Shown piece by piece: positions 9,461 through 17,754 of a stretch of 64,000 nt of DNA. Origin of the DNA: Chryseobacterium cupriresistens (GTDB lineage: Bacteria > Bacteroidota > Bacteroidia > Flavobacteriales > Weeksellaceae). Made by a program: the position numbers and the translations under genes. The stretch's first letter is position 1. Every line of letters starts with the position of its first letter. The stretch lies in the NCBI RefSeq assembly GCF_046614675.1, contig NZ_JBKKJT010000004.1:416415-480414 (forward strand), given 5' to 3'. The notes below the pieces were generated by a model. It was not told the DNA's origin. It searched no databases and saw only the letters and a list, made by a program, of their open reading frames with translations.

Positions 9461-9901
9461 ATTCCGGAGTTTAAAATCATCCGCGTCAGCAAACAATTTG
9501 ATTAATTGGCAGAAGGTACGAATAAATTTTTGATAATCAATTAATTAAATAAAGTTATGTTCGTTTTTTTTATTGTAGGTTTGCAGTACATTTATAAAAA
9601 ACAGGTCACTGCCTTTGCTATTCTGTCATAGTTTAAATCACTTTTTTCTTTCAGTTTTGCTTTTTCAGCTACCAATTTATAGTGTTTGTTTTCATAACGG
9701 GAATAAGAGATTATAAAGTTCTATTGTAGATAAGAGCGACACGTTATTGCCGGTTAACCATAATATATTTAAGGATATTATGATAGCTGAAGCAAGAAAA
9801 AGATGAGCAGAAAAGAATTCTCTTTTGTGTATCATTATAATACTCCAATTCAAATTCTGCCCAGCAGGTTTGTTTGTAAAATACCGGAATCCGGAATTAT
9901 A
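9461..9901. other. 440-bp intergenic/leader region upstream of the DEAD-box gene
   Basis: AT-rich region between the divergent glycosyltransferase and DEAD-box genes. An open frame starting at 9803 continues into the DEAD-box gene, but its first 33 residues have no family likeness, so I treat 9803-9901 as leader. A long untranslated leader before a cold-shock-type pair would be usual, but I cannot show a specific RNA fold. Confidence 0.4.
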
Positions 9902-10618
9902 ATGAATTTTAAAAATTTAAATCTAATCAATCCTATTATCCGTGCGGTGACAGAAGCAGGATATTCCAGGCCTACTGAGATACAGTATACTGTGATTCCA
10001 CATATTTTAGCAGGAAGAGACATTATAGGATCTGCACAAAAAGGTGCCGGGAAAACAGGTGCTTTTGCTATGCCTATTCTGCAGCTGCTGAAAAGACAAA
10101 CTCCGGATCATAAAGAAATACGGACTTTAATCCTTACTCCAACAAGAGAATTGGCAATACAGATAGAAGAAAATTTAAAAATTTACAGTAAGTATCTGCC
10201 ATTATCCCAGCTTTCCATTTATGAGGGCGTTTCCATTGGCAGCCGGCTTGCAGCACTCCGAAAAAGGGTAGATATTCTTATAGCAACACCCGCAGGACTG
10301 CTTGATGTAGAAAATCAGAGACATATCGATCTTTCTAAAATTGAGTTATTTGTTTTGGATGATGCAGATAGGATGCTTGAAATGGGATTCATTAATCATA
10401 TAAAAAAAATATTGAATCTGGTTTCCCATAAAAGACAAAACATGCTTTTTTCTGCAACAATGCCGGGAAGTTTAAAATATTTTGCCAAAACAATTCTGAA
10501 TAATCCCATAGAGATTATTGCAGATCCGGCTTCTTCAATACCCCAGATGGTGAAGCGCCCGGACCTTAAAAATATTCAACCAATGATGGGAAATACAATA
10601 CCTGTCAGAATATCATAA
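9902..10618 (+). CDS. DEAD-box RNA helicase-like protein with only the N-terminal RecA domain
   Basis: This 238-aa protein has the first RecA-like domain of a DEAD-box RNA helicase and stops there. Visible are the Q-motif region (GYSRPTEIQ), motif I as AQKGAGKTGA (usually A-x-TGTGKT), Ia PTRELA, Ib-like TPAGLLD, motif II as DDAD instead of DEAD, and motif III SAT. The second RecA domain (motifs IV-VI, including HRxGRxxR) is missing; after PIEIIADP there are about 30 residues and a stop. Start 9902 matches the family N-terminus MNFKNLN. Either a natural single-domain protein or a C-terminal truncation; no remnant of motifs IV-VI is seen in the 54 bp before the cold-shock gene. Its placement before the cold-shock gene suggests a shared cold or RNA-remodelling role. 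Confidence 0.8.
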   Translation: MNFKNLNLINPIIRAVTEAGYSRPTEIQYTVIPHILAGRDIIGSAQKGAGKTGAFAMPILQLLKRQTPDHKEIRTLILTPTRELAIQIEENLKIYSKYLPLSQLSIYEGVSIGSRLAALRKRVDILIATPAGLLDVENQRHIDLSKIELFVLDDADRMLEMGFINHIKKILNLVSHKRQNMLFSATMPGSLKYFAKTILNNPIEIIADPASSIPQMVKRPDLKNIQPMMGNTIPVRIS

Positions 10619-10672
10619 ATAAAATCTGTAGCGTTTACAGATCATAATACACAATTTTTAATAACAATTACA

Positions 10673-10867
10673 ATGCAAGAAGGCACCGTAAAATTTTTCA
10701 ATGAAGCAAAGGGCTTCGGTTTTATTACTCCGGCAGACGGAAGTAAAGATATATTTGTACATTCTTCAGGATTAAACACAAGAATGATTTGCGAAAACGA
10801 TAAAGTAGTTTTTGAAGTACAAAAAAGCGATAAAGGTTTAAATGCTGTTAATGTAAAGTTAGCATAA
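10673..10867 (+). CDS. Cold-shock domain protein (CspA family)
   Basis: A 64-aa single cold-shock domain, normal length for CspA proteins. Both RNA-binding motifs are clear: RNP1 in KGFGFITP (residues about 13-20) and RNP2 as DIFVHSS (about 26-32). The start MQEGTVKFFNEAKGFGF matches the family exactly. It binds single-stranded RNA/DNA and acts as an RNA chaperone in the cytoplasm. It follows the single-domain DEAD-box gene by 54 bp on the same strand, the usual helicase/Csp pairing, and is probably co-expressed with it. Confidence 0.95.
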   Translation: MQEGTVKFFNEAKGFGFITPADGSKDIFVHSSGLNTRMICENDKVVFEVQKSDKGLNAVNVKLA

Positions 10868-11220
10868 TAAAAATCTTGCTTGCAGATAGGTTAGAATAAC
10901 ATTCTTTGCCATATCAAGGTTCGTATTTTACATTTTTTCTCATTCAAAATTCATGAAACTTCAGGATCTGGATATTGTTTGAAAGAACATTGATGTAATG
11001 TAGATTATTTTTATTTTTTATTTTCATTATGTTCATTTGCCTCTTGCTTATATGTGAGAGGTTTTTCTGGGATTTAAGAAAATAAGGGCGCAATTGGTCT
11101 GAATATTGACACATTAAAACCGGATGCCCGGAAAATAAATAGGCAGACTTGATTTACACTTACCACAGTAATAATAGATGAGCTGTACATATTTAATCCC
11201 TCAAAAGGTTCAGAAAAGAT
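10868..11220. other. 350-bp intergenic region after the cold-shock gene
   Basis: No gene seen. A weak hairpin (CCTCT/AGAGG followed by TTTTT) at about 11040-11066 may end transcription of the cold-shock gene or be incidental. The last 60 bp presumably hold the promoter of the MaoC-like gene. Confidence 0.4.
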
Positions 11221-11682
11221 ATGATTATTATTAATAATTTTAATGAGTATAAGTCCCTTGAAGGGCAGACGTTAGGTGATTCTGACTGGCATACAATAAA
11301 TCAGGATCAGATCAATAGATTTGCCGATGCAACCCAGGATCACCAGTGGATTCATACGGATCAGGAAAAGGCAGAAAAAGAAGGCCCTTTTCAATCAACT
11401 ATTGCTCACGGGTATTTAACATTATCCCTGATTCCCTATCTCTGGAAACAGATTGCAGATGTGAGAAATGTAAAAATGGAAATCAATTACGGAATAGAAA
11501 ACCTTAAGTTTGGAGAAGCTGTCCCTGTAAATAGTGAAGTAAAACTGCAGGCAACCGTAAAATCTGTGGTTAACCTCAGGGGAACTGTAAAAGCAATTGT
11601 GGAGGCCAGACTTCTAATTAAAAATCACGTAAAACCTGCTTATACAGGGGATGTTATTTTTCTTTATCACTTTAAGGATTGA
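11221..11682 (+). CDS. MaoC-like (R)-specific enoyl-CoA hydratase
   Basis: A 153-aa hotdog-fold protein of the MaoC dehydratase family, which hydrates trans-2-enoyl-CoA to (R)-3-hydroxyacyl-CoA or the reverse. The hydratase-2 signature is present: FADATQDHQWIHTD with the catalytic Asp and His, followed by STIAHGYLTLSLIP. A motif GIENLKFGEAVPVNSEV marks the C-terminal strands. Length and domain content are normal. Start ATG 11221 aligns with the family N-terminus (YKSLEGQTLGDSDW). It stands alone, so the substrate (fatty acid, side-chain or polyester pathway) is not clear. Confidence 0.88.
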   Translation: MIIINNFNEYKSLEGQTLGDSDWHTINQDQINRFADATQDHQWIHTDQEKAEKEGPFQSTIAHGYLTLSLIPYLWKQIADVRNVKMEINYGIENLKFGEAVPVNSEVKLQATVKSVVNLRGTVKAIVEARLLIKNHVKPAYTGDVIFLYHFKD

Positions 11683-11726
11683 TTGTTTTTGAGTGTGTAA
11701 AAGGTTGGTATTTAATATTTTATTAG

Positions 11727-12008
11727 TTAATGAGCTACCATCTGGTCGAGTCTGTAAATAAATTCTTCAATTTCCATTTGCCTGGCATTGGCAAAACCTT
11801 TATCGGTACCGATTTTTTTAAACCCACATTTTTCCAGAATTTTTTGTGAACCCAGATTATCAAAAAGCAACACGGCCAAAACAGGCCTTGTGGTTTCCGT
11901 GGCTTGATGGTCAGTATTATGTCGTACGTACAAATGCCTATAGGCTACAGTAAAAATACCCGGCTTCAAAATCGGAAATTTATACCCTAAAATCCGTTCT
12001 TTTTTCAC
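11727..12008 (-). pseudogene. C-terminal remnant of a GNAT N-acetyltransferase
   Basis: The open frame codes 93 residues. Only the last part has family likeness: LFDNLGSQKILEKCGFKKIG is the classic C-terminal GNAT pattern (N-x-x-S-x-x-x-L-E-K-x-G-F) of RimJ/RimL-type acetyltransferases. The acetyl-CoA binding core (Q/RxxGxG/A) that should precede it is absent, and the first 50 residues look unrelated. I read this as a 3' fragment left after deletion. The neighbouring unknown gene starts about 100 bp away on the other strand, so the deletion may be linked to its arrival. Confidence 0.6.
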
Positions 12009-12107
12009 CGTTACTTTGGTATGTTCAAAAGAAGCTTCGAAACCCTGAACAACGGCAGCATCCGAAAAGCCAGCAAAAAGAGTAGGAACATACCAAATGT
12101 TATTATC

Positions 12108-13778
12108 ATGAAAAATCCAGAAAATGTTGCTCCCTTTGTAGAAGCATCACAAATTATCACAGAACTGAAAGACAGAGCAAATGATATTCTTTCCAGTGTT
12201 TTAAGTACAGACCTGTCTGCGATCACCATCAACGGTAAAGGAAATTTTCCTTACTACTGGCAGGATCCGTCTAACCTGAAGTTTAATAAAAAAACTTACG
12301 ACTGGATCTCTTCCAACCTCAGAGCCAATACTGAGCCGGTACAGCTGGATCAGGTATTTACCAATTACTTTATTGATGCTTTCTCAAAAGTCAACTATTC
12401 TCTATCTGTAGAAGATACAGCTGTGCTGAATGACGCCCATACAAGAGCTACAGATCAGCAAATGGCCTTGCTCAATGCCTGGGTGGCCGCTTATAATACG
12501 CTTCCTCCTGCTACTGACACCATGCAGCCTATTGATATTATTATGGATAAAATCGCTACAGAATGGGCGAATCCCGCTACTACTTTGTACCAGATTCAGA
12601 AAAGCGATAACCTTGATGCTTTACTGAATAAGACACCGGCGAGCGGAAAACCTATTATCCCGGTATTAGCCAGTTATCTGGATGCGCTGGGGGCTACCAT
12701 ATCCTTGCAGAACAATGTGACAATGAATAATGGATACTTATCCAAAGCCTTAAAGAATGTACAGAATCCTAAAAAGGAAAATGGCGGACTGCTGCTGAAT
12801 GACGACAGTATCTTACCGGCTTTTGAGGTGACCACTCCGCTTGACCAGATTTTAAATGGTCTTAAAAATACGTCTCAGACCGCTCAGATCGATATGGAAG
12901 TAAGCCGTGAATCTGATAGCCGTTTCCGTGTTTCCGTAGAGGGAAAAACGGGTTTTTCTATTCCTATCTTTGATTTCTTTACTTTAGGAATTGGAGGCAA
13001 TGCGAACTATTTCAGTGAAAATATTGCCACAAGCAAAAACTCCATCAAAATATCAATGATGTTTACAGGAGTTACCCTGGTAAACTTTGGACCAAAAGAT
13101 TTTAATATTGCCGGCAATATGTACTGGGCATGGTTTGACCCTATCCGTAAAGCACAGATCAACAGCAGAGACAAAGAGGAAGAAAAACATATCTCGGGAT
13201 ACAAATTTTCTCCGGATCCGGGAATGAAATTCGGACCTGAAGGACCTTTCGGTTTACTGAACGGGGTGGCCATTTCCAATTATCCTACGGTAGAAATCAC
13301 TGTAACAGGTGAAGATTATAAAAGTATTCAGAAAACCTTTGAACAGTCTTCTTCTGCTACGCTTTCTTTCTTGGGAATTCCTTTGGCAAGTGTTAAAGAA
13401 TCTACCTATTCTTCTTCCTTCTCTGTGGATCAGTCAAAATCTACGATCAAGATCACACTCAGCCCTCCGCCAAGTCTGGTAGCCGGTAATAATAGAGATT
13501 CCATAGCGTGGGTTCTTGGTGCTATTGTGGATTATCCTGCGGAAGTGAGTGATGATGTTGAGCTTCTTAATAATGAAGAGTTAGTAGCTAAAGGTGCGTA
13601 TCCTAACTACCAGCTGTATAAAGATAACTTCGGAACGACCTATTGTTCTGTGAAAAAAGTAAAATCACATGCGGTAGGTGCTACATGGGTAAGTGAATGT
13701 CTTGCCGCCCATCCGGGTACAAGTCCTGCAGGAAAACCATGGACAAGCCCTAAACAATCCGGGGTGATCTGGCCATAA
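12108..13778 (+). CDS. Protein of unknown function, 556 aa, no signal peptide
   Basis: I do not recognise this gene. The start used is the ATG at 12108 (MKNPENVAPFVEASQ); the frame extends to 12021, but those 29 extra residues are basic and low-complexity, with no sign of a signal. The first 250 residues look helical (VEASQIITELKDRANDIL), and the rest is rich in short beta-type stretches with many Ser/Thr/Gly (for example EVSRESDSRFRVSVEGKTGF and FFTLGIGGNANYFSE). The C-terminus has two cysteines and ends near WTSPKQSGVIWP. This helical front plus beta-rich, Gly-containing middle is seen in some pore-forming or membrane-inserting proteins, but that is only an impression. It ends in a strong terminator and stands alone beside a GNAT remnant. 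Confidence 0.75.
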   Translation: MKNPENVAPFVEASQIITELKDRANDILSSVLSTDLSAITINGKGNFPYYWQDPSNLKFNKKTYDWISSNLRANTEPVQLDQVFTNYFIDAFSKVNYSLSVEDTAVLNDAHTRATDQQMALLNAWVAAYNTLPPATDTMQPIDIIMDKIATEWANPATTLYQIQKSDNLDALLNKTPASGKPIIPVLASYLDALGATISLQNNVTMNNGYLSKALKNVQNPKKENGGLLLNDDSILPAFEVTTPLDQILNGLKNTSQTAQIDMEVSRESDSRFRVSVEGKTGFSIPIFDFFTLGIGGNANYFSENIATSKNSIKISMMFTGVTLVNFGPKDFNIAGNMYWAWFDPIRKAQINSRDKEEEKHISGYKFSPDPGMKFGPEGPFGLLNGVAISNYPTVEITVTGEDYKSIQKTFEQSSSATLSFLGIPLASVKESTYSSSFSVDQSKSTIKITLSPPPSLVAGNNRDSIAWVLGAIVDYPAEVSDDVELLNNEELVAKGAYPNYQLYKDNFGTTYCSVKKVKSHAVGATWVSECLAAHPGTSPAGKPWTSPKQSGVIWP

Positions 13779-13798
13779 TCAACCAAAAATAAATAATA

Positions 13799-13831
13799 AA
13801 AACAGACTGTCTCAACAAGACAGTCTGTTTT
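13799..13831 (+). terminator. Intrinsic terminator after the 556-aa unknown gene
   Basis: Stem AAACAGACTGTCT / AGACAGTCTGTTT around loop CAACA, followed by TTTTG. It lies 20 bp after the stop of the unknown gene. The reverse direction also has an A-run, so it may serve the minus-strand lipoprotein gene too. Confidence 0.85.
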
Positions 13832-13926
13832 GTTAGATTTTATAGTAAGGTCTTCTTACTCTGTCAATTTTCAAAATTTTTGCTGTTCGGAGCCAGGGAG
13901 AATTTAAAGAATAGGGAAATTAAAAA

Positions 13927-14391
13927 CTATTTGACCAGAAGATAGATTCCAACACCAATAGCGGCATAAGCCGTAACGGTAAGAATATCAGCAATAGGCT
14001 GTGAAAAGCGTTTTTCTGCAATTCTTTCGCTGTTGATCTGATTCTTATGGAACTTCAGACTTTTTTTAGCGTTACGAACCGGATGTACTACCAGACTGTC
14101 TCCTTCCCATCGGTCAACAATTACCTTATAGCTTTTGTTGTCAACTTCAATTTTAACATTTTTACCGGCGGCCAGTTTCTCCTGAATATTCACAGGTGCA
14201 GGTTGGGCAATCAGACTTTGTGGTGCTGGGTTTGAACCTGTCATTTCTGCAGAAGTATTATTCGCTGCAGCGGTATTTTTTTTAGGAGCCTGATTATTGT
14301 CAGCAGCCGGAACCGCTGGTTTTTTTACCTGATAGGTATAGCAGCTGGTAAGAGTACATAATATAAGGATGAAATAAAAATTCTTTCGCAT
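13927..14391 (-). CDS. Putative lipoprotein of unknown function
   Basis: A 154-aa predicted lipoprotein: MRKNFYFILILCTLTSC ends in lipobox LTSC with Cys17 as the lipidation site. Next is a long Ala/Pro/Asn-rich linker (about residues 25-65, low complexity), then a small folded part (KNVKIEVDNKSYKVIVDRWE, DSLVVHPVRN) and a C-terminal hydrophobic segment ADILTVTAYAAIGVGIYLLV that could be membrane-embedded. No known catalytic motif. A lipid anchor at one end and a hydrophobic segment at the other suggest an envelope role. Monocistronic as far as can be seen. Confidence 0.7.
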   Translation of the reverse strand: MRKNFYFILILCTLTSCYTYQVKKPAVPAADNNQAPKKNTAAANNTSAEMTGSNPAPQSLIAQPAPVNIQEKLAAGKNVKIEVDNKSYKVIVDRWEGDSLVVHPVRNAKKSLKFHKNQINSERIAEKRFSQPIADILTVTAYAAIGVGIYLLVK

Positions 14392-14552
14392 AAGCCAAAT
14401 TTAAGAATTAAACGGAATATTTGGGAGTTTCTTTTGAAAGATGATGTTTTTTTTGAAGATTCCTATTGTTTACTATGCAAAAGGCTTCTTCATAGTAGCA
14501 AGCTCAGGTAAAAAAGACAAAGTACAGTTTTTCCTGTGCAGTATAATTCCGA

Positions 14553-14740
14553 CACAAAAGGCACAAAAGTTTAAACACTTTAGCTTTTTCAAAACCAACC
14601 TTATTTGTGATAAGTACACCTGAGTTTTGTGAAAATCTTTGGTTTTCATCTTATGTAGGCTTTTCTGCGGTATTATTTTAAACTAACCTAAGTGAATGTA
14701 AGTGTTTTAAATAAAACCTTTTTATGACTTTTTTGGTTTT
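14553..14740 (+). repeat. MITE-like intergenic repeat, copy A
   Basis: A stretch of about 190 bp bounded by imperfect inverted ends: the left has CACAAAAGGCACAAAAG then TTTAAACACTT; the right has AAGTGTTTTAAATAAAACC and then T-rich sequence with CTTTTTTGG. It carries a 25-bp core (14625-14649) identical to 43249-43273 in copy B, and further matching blocks on both sides (ATAAGTACAC; AAGTGTTTTAAA). No protein is coded. It lies about 300 bp upstream of a VGINT gene. Boundaries are approximate. It may be a non-autonomous transposable element or an intergenic repeat with regulatory effect. Confidence 0.6.
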
Positions 14741-14984
14741 ATAAAGTGTAAACAGCTTTGTTTTTAGAATGTTGGCTTTTTACTACTAAAAACCAGATCA
14801 AGGTCGTGAGAAAAAACTCAACAAGAAAACAAAAACAGATCTGTCACTTTTTAGATCAATAGTTAGAACAATTTTAAAACGGACGAAAAATATATCCCAT
14901 TTATATCGCATATATACTGGATAAATGCATAATTGATGTATGTAAAATTTGTTGAAAGTGTATCATTGATGTATATAGATATTG

Positions 14985-15014
14985 TTGGTGTACCCTCTTA
15001 TCTCATTACTTTTG
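14985..15014 (+). promoter_or_regulatory. Bacteroidota-type promoter for the VGINT gene at 15036
   Basis: TTG at 14985-14987 and TACTTTTG (TAnnTTTG) at 15007-15014 with 19 nt between, the standard Bacteroidota spacing. The start codon lies about 22 bp downstream, so the leader is short. This supports a start at 15036 rather than the longer frame from 14982. Confidence 0.65.
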
Positions 15015-15035
15015 CGCCAACAAAATGATCAAATA

Positions 15036-16400
15036 ATGAAAAAAAAACTTCTATTACTTGGAGGCTTAATAATTAGCCTTCAGGTGTTCTCTCAAGTAGG
15101 TATCAACACGCCAGACCCTCAGGCCAGCCTGGATGTAGTAGGTAAGCCCACATCTACAAATGTATTCGACGGTATTATCGCGCCCAGAATTACTGGAGCA
15201 CAACTCAGAGCAAAGACATATACTCAAAAACAACAGGGAGCATTGGTATATGTAACAGCTGCAGATACAGCTCCCGGCGGGCAGACAGCAGAAGTAACCA
15301 GCACCGGGTATTTTTATTTTGACAGCAAACTGAACCGCTGGCAAAAACTGAACTCGGGAACTATCGCCGCAGGGGATCCTACAACCGATGCTTTCATAGA
15401 TGATCCCGCCAATACAATGGTGAAATTAGGAGCATCTTCTACCGGAACTGCCAGATCTTCAAACACCGATTTCGTTATTAAAGACAACGGAAAAGTGGGA
15501 ATAGGGACTCAATTACCTGAGGCAGGCCTGCATATAAAAGAAAACGGCAATACTGACAGTAACCAGTTGAAAGTTCAGTCAACGAATAGCTCTCCATTAA
15601 TTAATCTGGAAAGAACAGGAACTAATAACTTATCTGCCGGAGCAGAGCTTGGAAAATTATCCTTTAATGGAAAGATTTCAGGAGCTAACTTCCCATTAGC
15701 AGGGATAAAAGCCAATTACTGGGGTAATGGGGCAACCAATTCTTCATCTCTTACATTTTCTACCAGCGACCGACCAGCTGTCTTAATTAATGAGAACGGA
15801 AATATGGGAATAGGACGTATTGATGCCAATTATGCAATGTCTCCTACACAAAAACTGGATGTAGACGGAAATGTAAGATTCAGAGGTGTTCCATCATCCA
15901 CAATGAACAGCACAGACATGTTGATGGCATTGGATGCTAATGGAGTTGCTAAAAAAGTAGACATCACAACACCGGCCAGTGTTTTGGTTGCGACAAGAAC
16001 CGGACCTTCTGTAAAATCGGGAGATGGCTCCTCCGCCATCATGTGGTTTGAAAATACCCGTCTTTCTGATAATACCTATCTGACAAGAGTTGATAACGGT
16101 ACCTTTCAGGCAGTCAAAACAGGATTATACACAATAAGTATCACAGCCCACTTTGACCAGGTTCCTGACGGAACGTTAGCACAAAACCACTACAGAGGAG
16201 TAACGGTTGGGGTAAGAACTACAGCAAATAAACTTACCCAGCATTATGGATCCAATTATATGGGAAATGGATACACCAATATTACTGCTGTTTTTGTATT
16301 AAATGCAGGTGAACAATTTCATGCATACAGCCAATGTGATAAAGGTGGGTCATACAGACAGATGGAAGCTACGATGTCTGTTGTTTACACACCTTTATAA
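15036..16400 (+). CDS. Secreted VGINT-family protein with C1q/TNF-like C-terminus
   Basis: A 454-aa exported protein. The signal peptide MKKKLLLLGGLIISLQVFSQ is followed at once by VGINTPDPQASLDVVGK, the family hallmark in this window. Next come GIIAPRITGAQLRAKTYTQ, a GALVYVTAAD strand and GYFYFDSKLNRWQKL. A second repeat-like module around residues 150-290 contains KVGIGTQLPEAGLHIKENGN and KLDVDGNVRF, tail-fibre-like GIGT..P.A.L motifs. The last 130 residues (FQAVKTGLYTISITAHFDQV ... MEATMSVVYTPL) look like a C1q/TNF-type jelly roll. No T9SS C-terminal domain is seen. Probable surface or outer-membrane associated adhesin-like protein. The start is fixed by the promoter at 14985-15014. Confidence 0.8.
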   Translation: MKKKLLLLGGLIISLQVFSQVGINTPDPQASLDVVGKPTSTNVFDGIIAPRITGAQLRAKTYTQKQQGALVYVTAADTAPGGQTAEVTSTGYFYFDSKLNRWQKLNSGTIAAGDPTTDAFIDDPANTMVKLGASSTGTARSSNTDFVIKDNGKVGIGTQLPEAGLHIKENGNTDSNQLKVQSTNSSPLINLERTGTNNLSAGAELGKLSFNGKISGANFPLAGIKANYWGNGATNSSSLTFSTSDRPAVLINENGNMGIGRIDANYAMSPTQKLDVDGNVRFRGVPSSTMNSTDMLMALDANGVAKKVDITTPASVLVATRTGPSVKSGDGSSAIMWFENTRLSDNTYLTRVDNGTFQAVKTGLYTISITAHFDQVPDGTLAQNHYRGVTVGVRTTANKLTQHYGSNYMGNGYTNITAVFVLNAGEQFHAYSQCDKGGSYRQMEATMSVVYTPL

Positions 16401-16501
16401 TAAGTATCTTAAAGATATTGCAGTTATATAAACACTACTTTTAATAAAGGTAAGCAGCTGTTCTGGTCAACTTTATAATTGCCTTTCAACTGCAAAACTA
16501 G

Positions 16502-16532
16502 AAAACCCTTTTCAGAAACAGAAAGGGGTTTT
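16502..16532 (+). terminator. Intrinsic terminator after the VGINT gene
   Basis: Stem AAAACCCTTTTC / GAAAGGGGTTTT with a 7-nt loop, followed by a T-rich tract (TTGTTGTTTTT). It lies about 100 bp after the stop of the VGINT gene. Confidence 0.75.
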
Positions 16533-16633
16533 GTTGTTTTTAGAATATTTGATTTATAATGCTGAAACCACACGAAAGTATTCGCGAGACTGCGGGGAGA
16601 AGCCTTGTAGAGTAGGGATACGGTTTTCCGTAA

Positions 16634-16662
16634 TTGAGGTTTTATAATCTCATTTATTTTTG
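16634..16662 (+). promoter_or_regulatory. Promoter for the small membrane protein at 16678
   Basis: TTG at 16634-16636 and TATTTTTG at 16655-16662 with an 18-nt spacer match the Bacteroidota promoter pattern. The ATG at 16678 lies 15 bp further on; the frame also has a TTG start at 16660 that sits inside the promoter element and is therefore unlikely. Confidence 0.6.
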
Positions 16663-16677
16663 CGAATAAAAGCTAAT

Positions 16678-17496
16678 ATGATACTAACCATAATTAATAT
16701 ATCATTTGGTATTGGTGAATTTTTTTCAACAACATTCTTAATCTTGATTATCTTGTCATCCTGTGCATATCTTTATAGGATTTCTAAAAAGTACCAGAAA
16801 TCTAAATATGCAATTTCATCTCTTGCAGTCATGTTGATATTACATTTAGTCGCTTTTCCTTTCTTATATACTTTAATGCTTAAAAGTAACCCAAATAGCT
16901 TTGAATTTAAAACGGCGATTCATGATAATCGAAAACAGATAGTGTTGAATGAGTGGATTGATGATTCTAAAGATATTCCCTCTCAGATTAAAGCTCTTGA
17001 AAATATCAAACTGGCAAATTATACAATCTTAAACAAATCGTTAAAAGAATTAGAGCAATTAACTTTTACAGAGAATCATATATTACATTCAGATTTTGAT
17101 CTTAATATTCCTGGAAGGAATTTTATGGCAACAATTTATATATTTGATAAAAAGGGGGTTTTAAAAAGGAAATTTACAAAGACTGGTGGTCAAAACGAAT
17201 TGGATTCTATGAAATTTGGTAGCGTAATCACTCATGATATTAGTTATTTAAAAGATAAACTCCACTACTACAAAGTTAAAAAAGTTGAGTTAGACAAAAA
17301 TAATTTTTGGACTTATGCAACATTACTTCCCTATAGCGCATCTTCTTTATTCACAGGAAATATGTCTCCATTAACACCTATAGCCAATATATTTTATACA
17401 ATTCATTATATCATAATCTATTGTATTGGTATTGGCGTTTTCCTTCATTTTCTGATTAGAAATCTGGAATTAATTATTAGAAACCGAAAATCTTAA
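16678..17496 (+). CDS. Membrane protein of unknown function
   Basis: A 272-aa protein with hydrophobic helices at both ends: two near the N-terminus (ISFGIGEFFSTTFLILIILS and ISSLAVMLILHLVAFPFLYT) and one at the C-terminus (IHYIIIYCIGIGVFLHFLI). The middle (about residues 75-225) is soluble and would face one side of the membrane; it has many Asn/Lys/Asp and no motif I know. Start 16678 is supported by a promoter just upstream. Its AT-rich codon use differs somewhat from the neighbours, and about 250 bp of non-coding sequence lies on the 3' side, so it may have been gained separately. Function unknown. Confidence 0.7.
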   Translation: MILTIINISFGIGEFFSTTFLILIILSSCAYLYRISKKYQKSKYAISSLAVMLILHLVAFPFLYTLMLKSNPNSFEFKTAIHDNRKQIVLNEWIDDSKDIPSQIKALENIKLANYTILNKSLKELEQLTFTENHILHSDFDLNIPGRNFMATIYIFDKKGVLKRKFTKTGGQNELDSMKFGSVITHDISYLKDKLHYYKVKKVELDKNNFWTYATLLPYSASSLFTGNMSPLTPIANIFYTIHYIIIYCIGIGVFLHFLIRNLELIIRNRKS

Positions 17497-17725
17497 TTTA
17501 AACTATAATGTCGAATGGCTTTGCTGAAGGGATTAGCCACAAATAGGTTTCTCCTTATCCATCTGGGCAAAGCCTCCTGACTCTGAGCTTGCCAATAAAT
17601 ACTTTAAAGAATTTTCGTTGAACTATTGCAAGACGGTAGTCTGTGGTAGATTAGTATAAAAATGAGAAAGGTAGCGGTATCTTTATGGCTACTATGATTT
17701 GCGGCTTTCTTCTTCAAAATAAAAT

Positions 17726-17748
17726 AGAGAGACTATCTCAGTCTCTCT
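17726..17748 (-). terminator. Terminator of the MG2/TonB-plug gene
   Basis: Stem AGAGAGACT / AGTCTCTCT with loop ATCTC; read on the minus strand it is followed by TATTTTATTTTG. It lies just after the stop codon at 17755. Confidence 0.8.
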
Positions 17749-17754
17749 ACTTTA

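Noticed and set aside
12021..12107. Upstream extension of the 556-aa unknown gene to the ATG at 12021
   Set aside because: The extra 29 residues are basic, low-complexity and begin next to the GNAT remnant; the ATG at 12108 starts a better-formed protein.
14441..14623. A 60-codon plus-strand frame in the intergenic region
   Set aside because: It overlaps repeat copy A and has no protein-like pattern.
16560..16640. Possible fragment of an Rhs or insertion-element gene (GC-richer sequence with odd codons)
   Set aside because: No frame of useful length or recognisable motif; not enough to call.
17500..17725. Possible insertion-sequence remnant between the membrane protein and the MG2/plug gene
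   Set aside because: No inverted repeats or transposase-like frame could be found.
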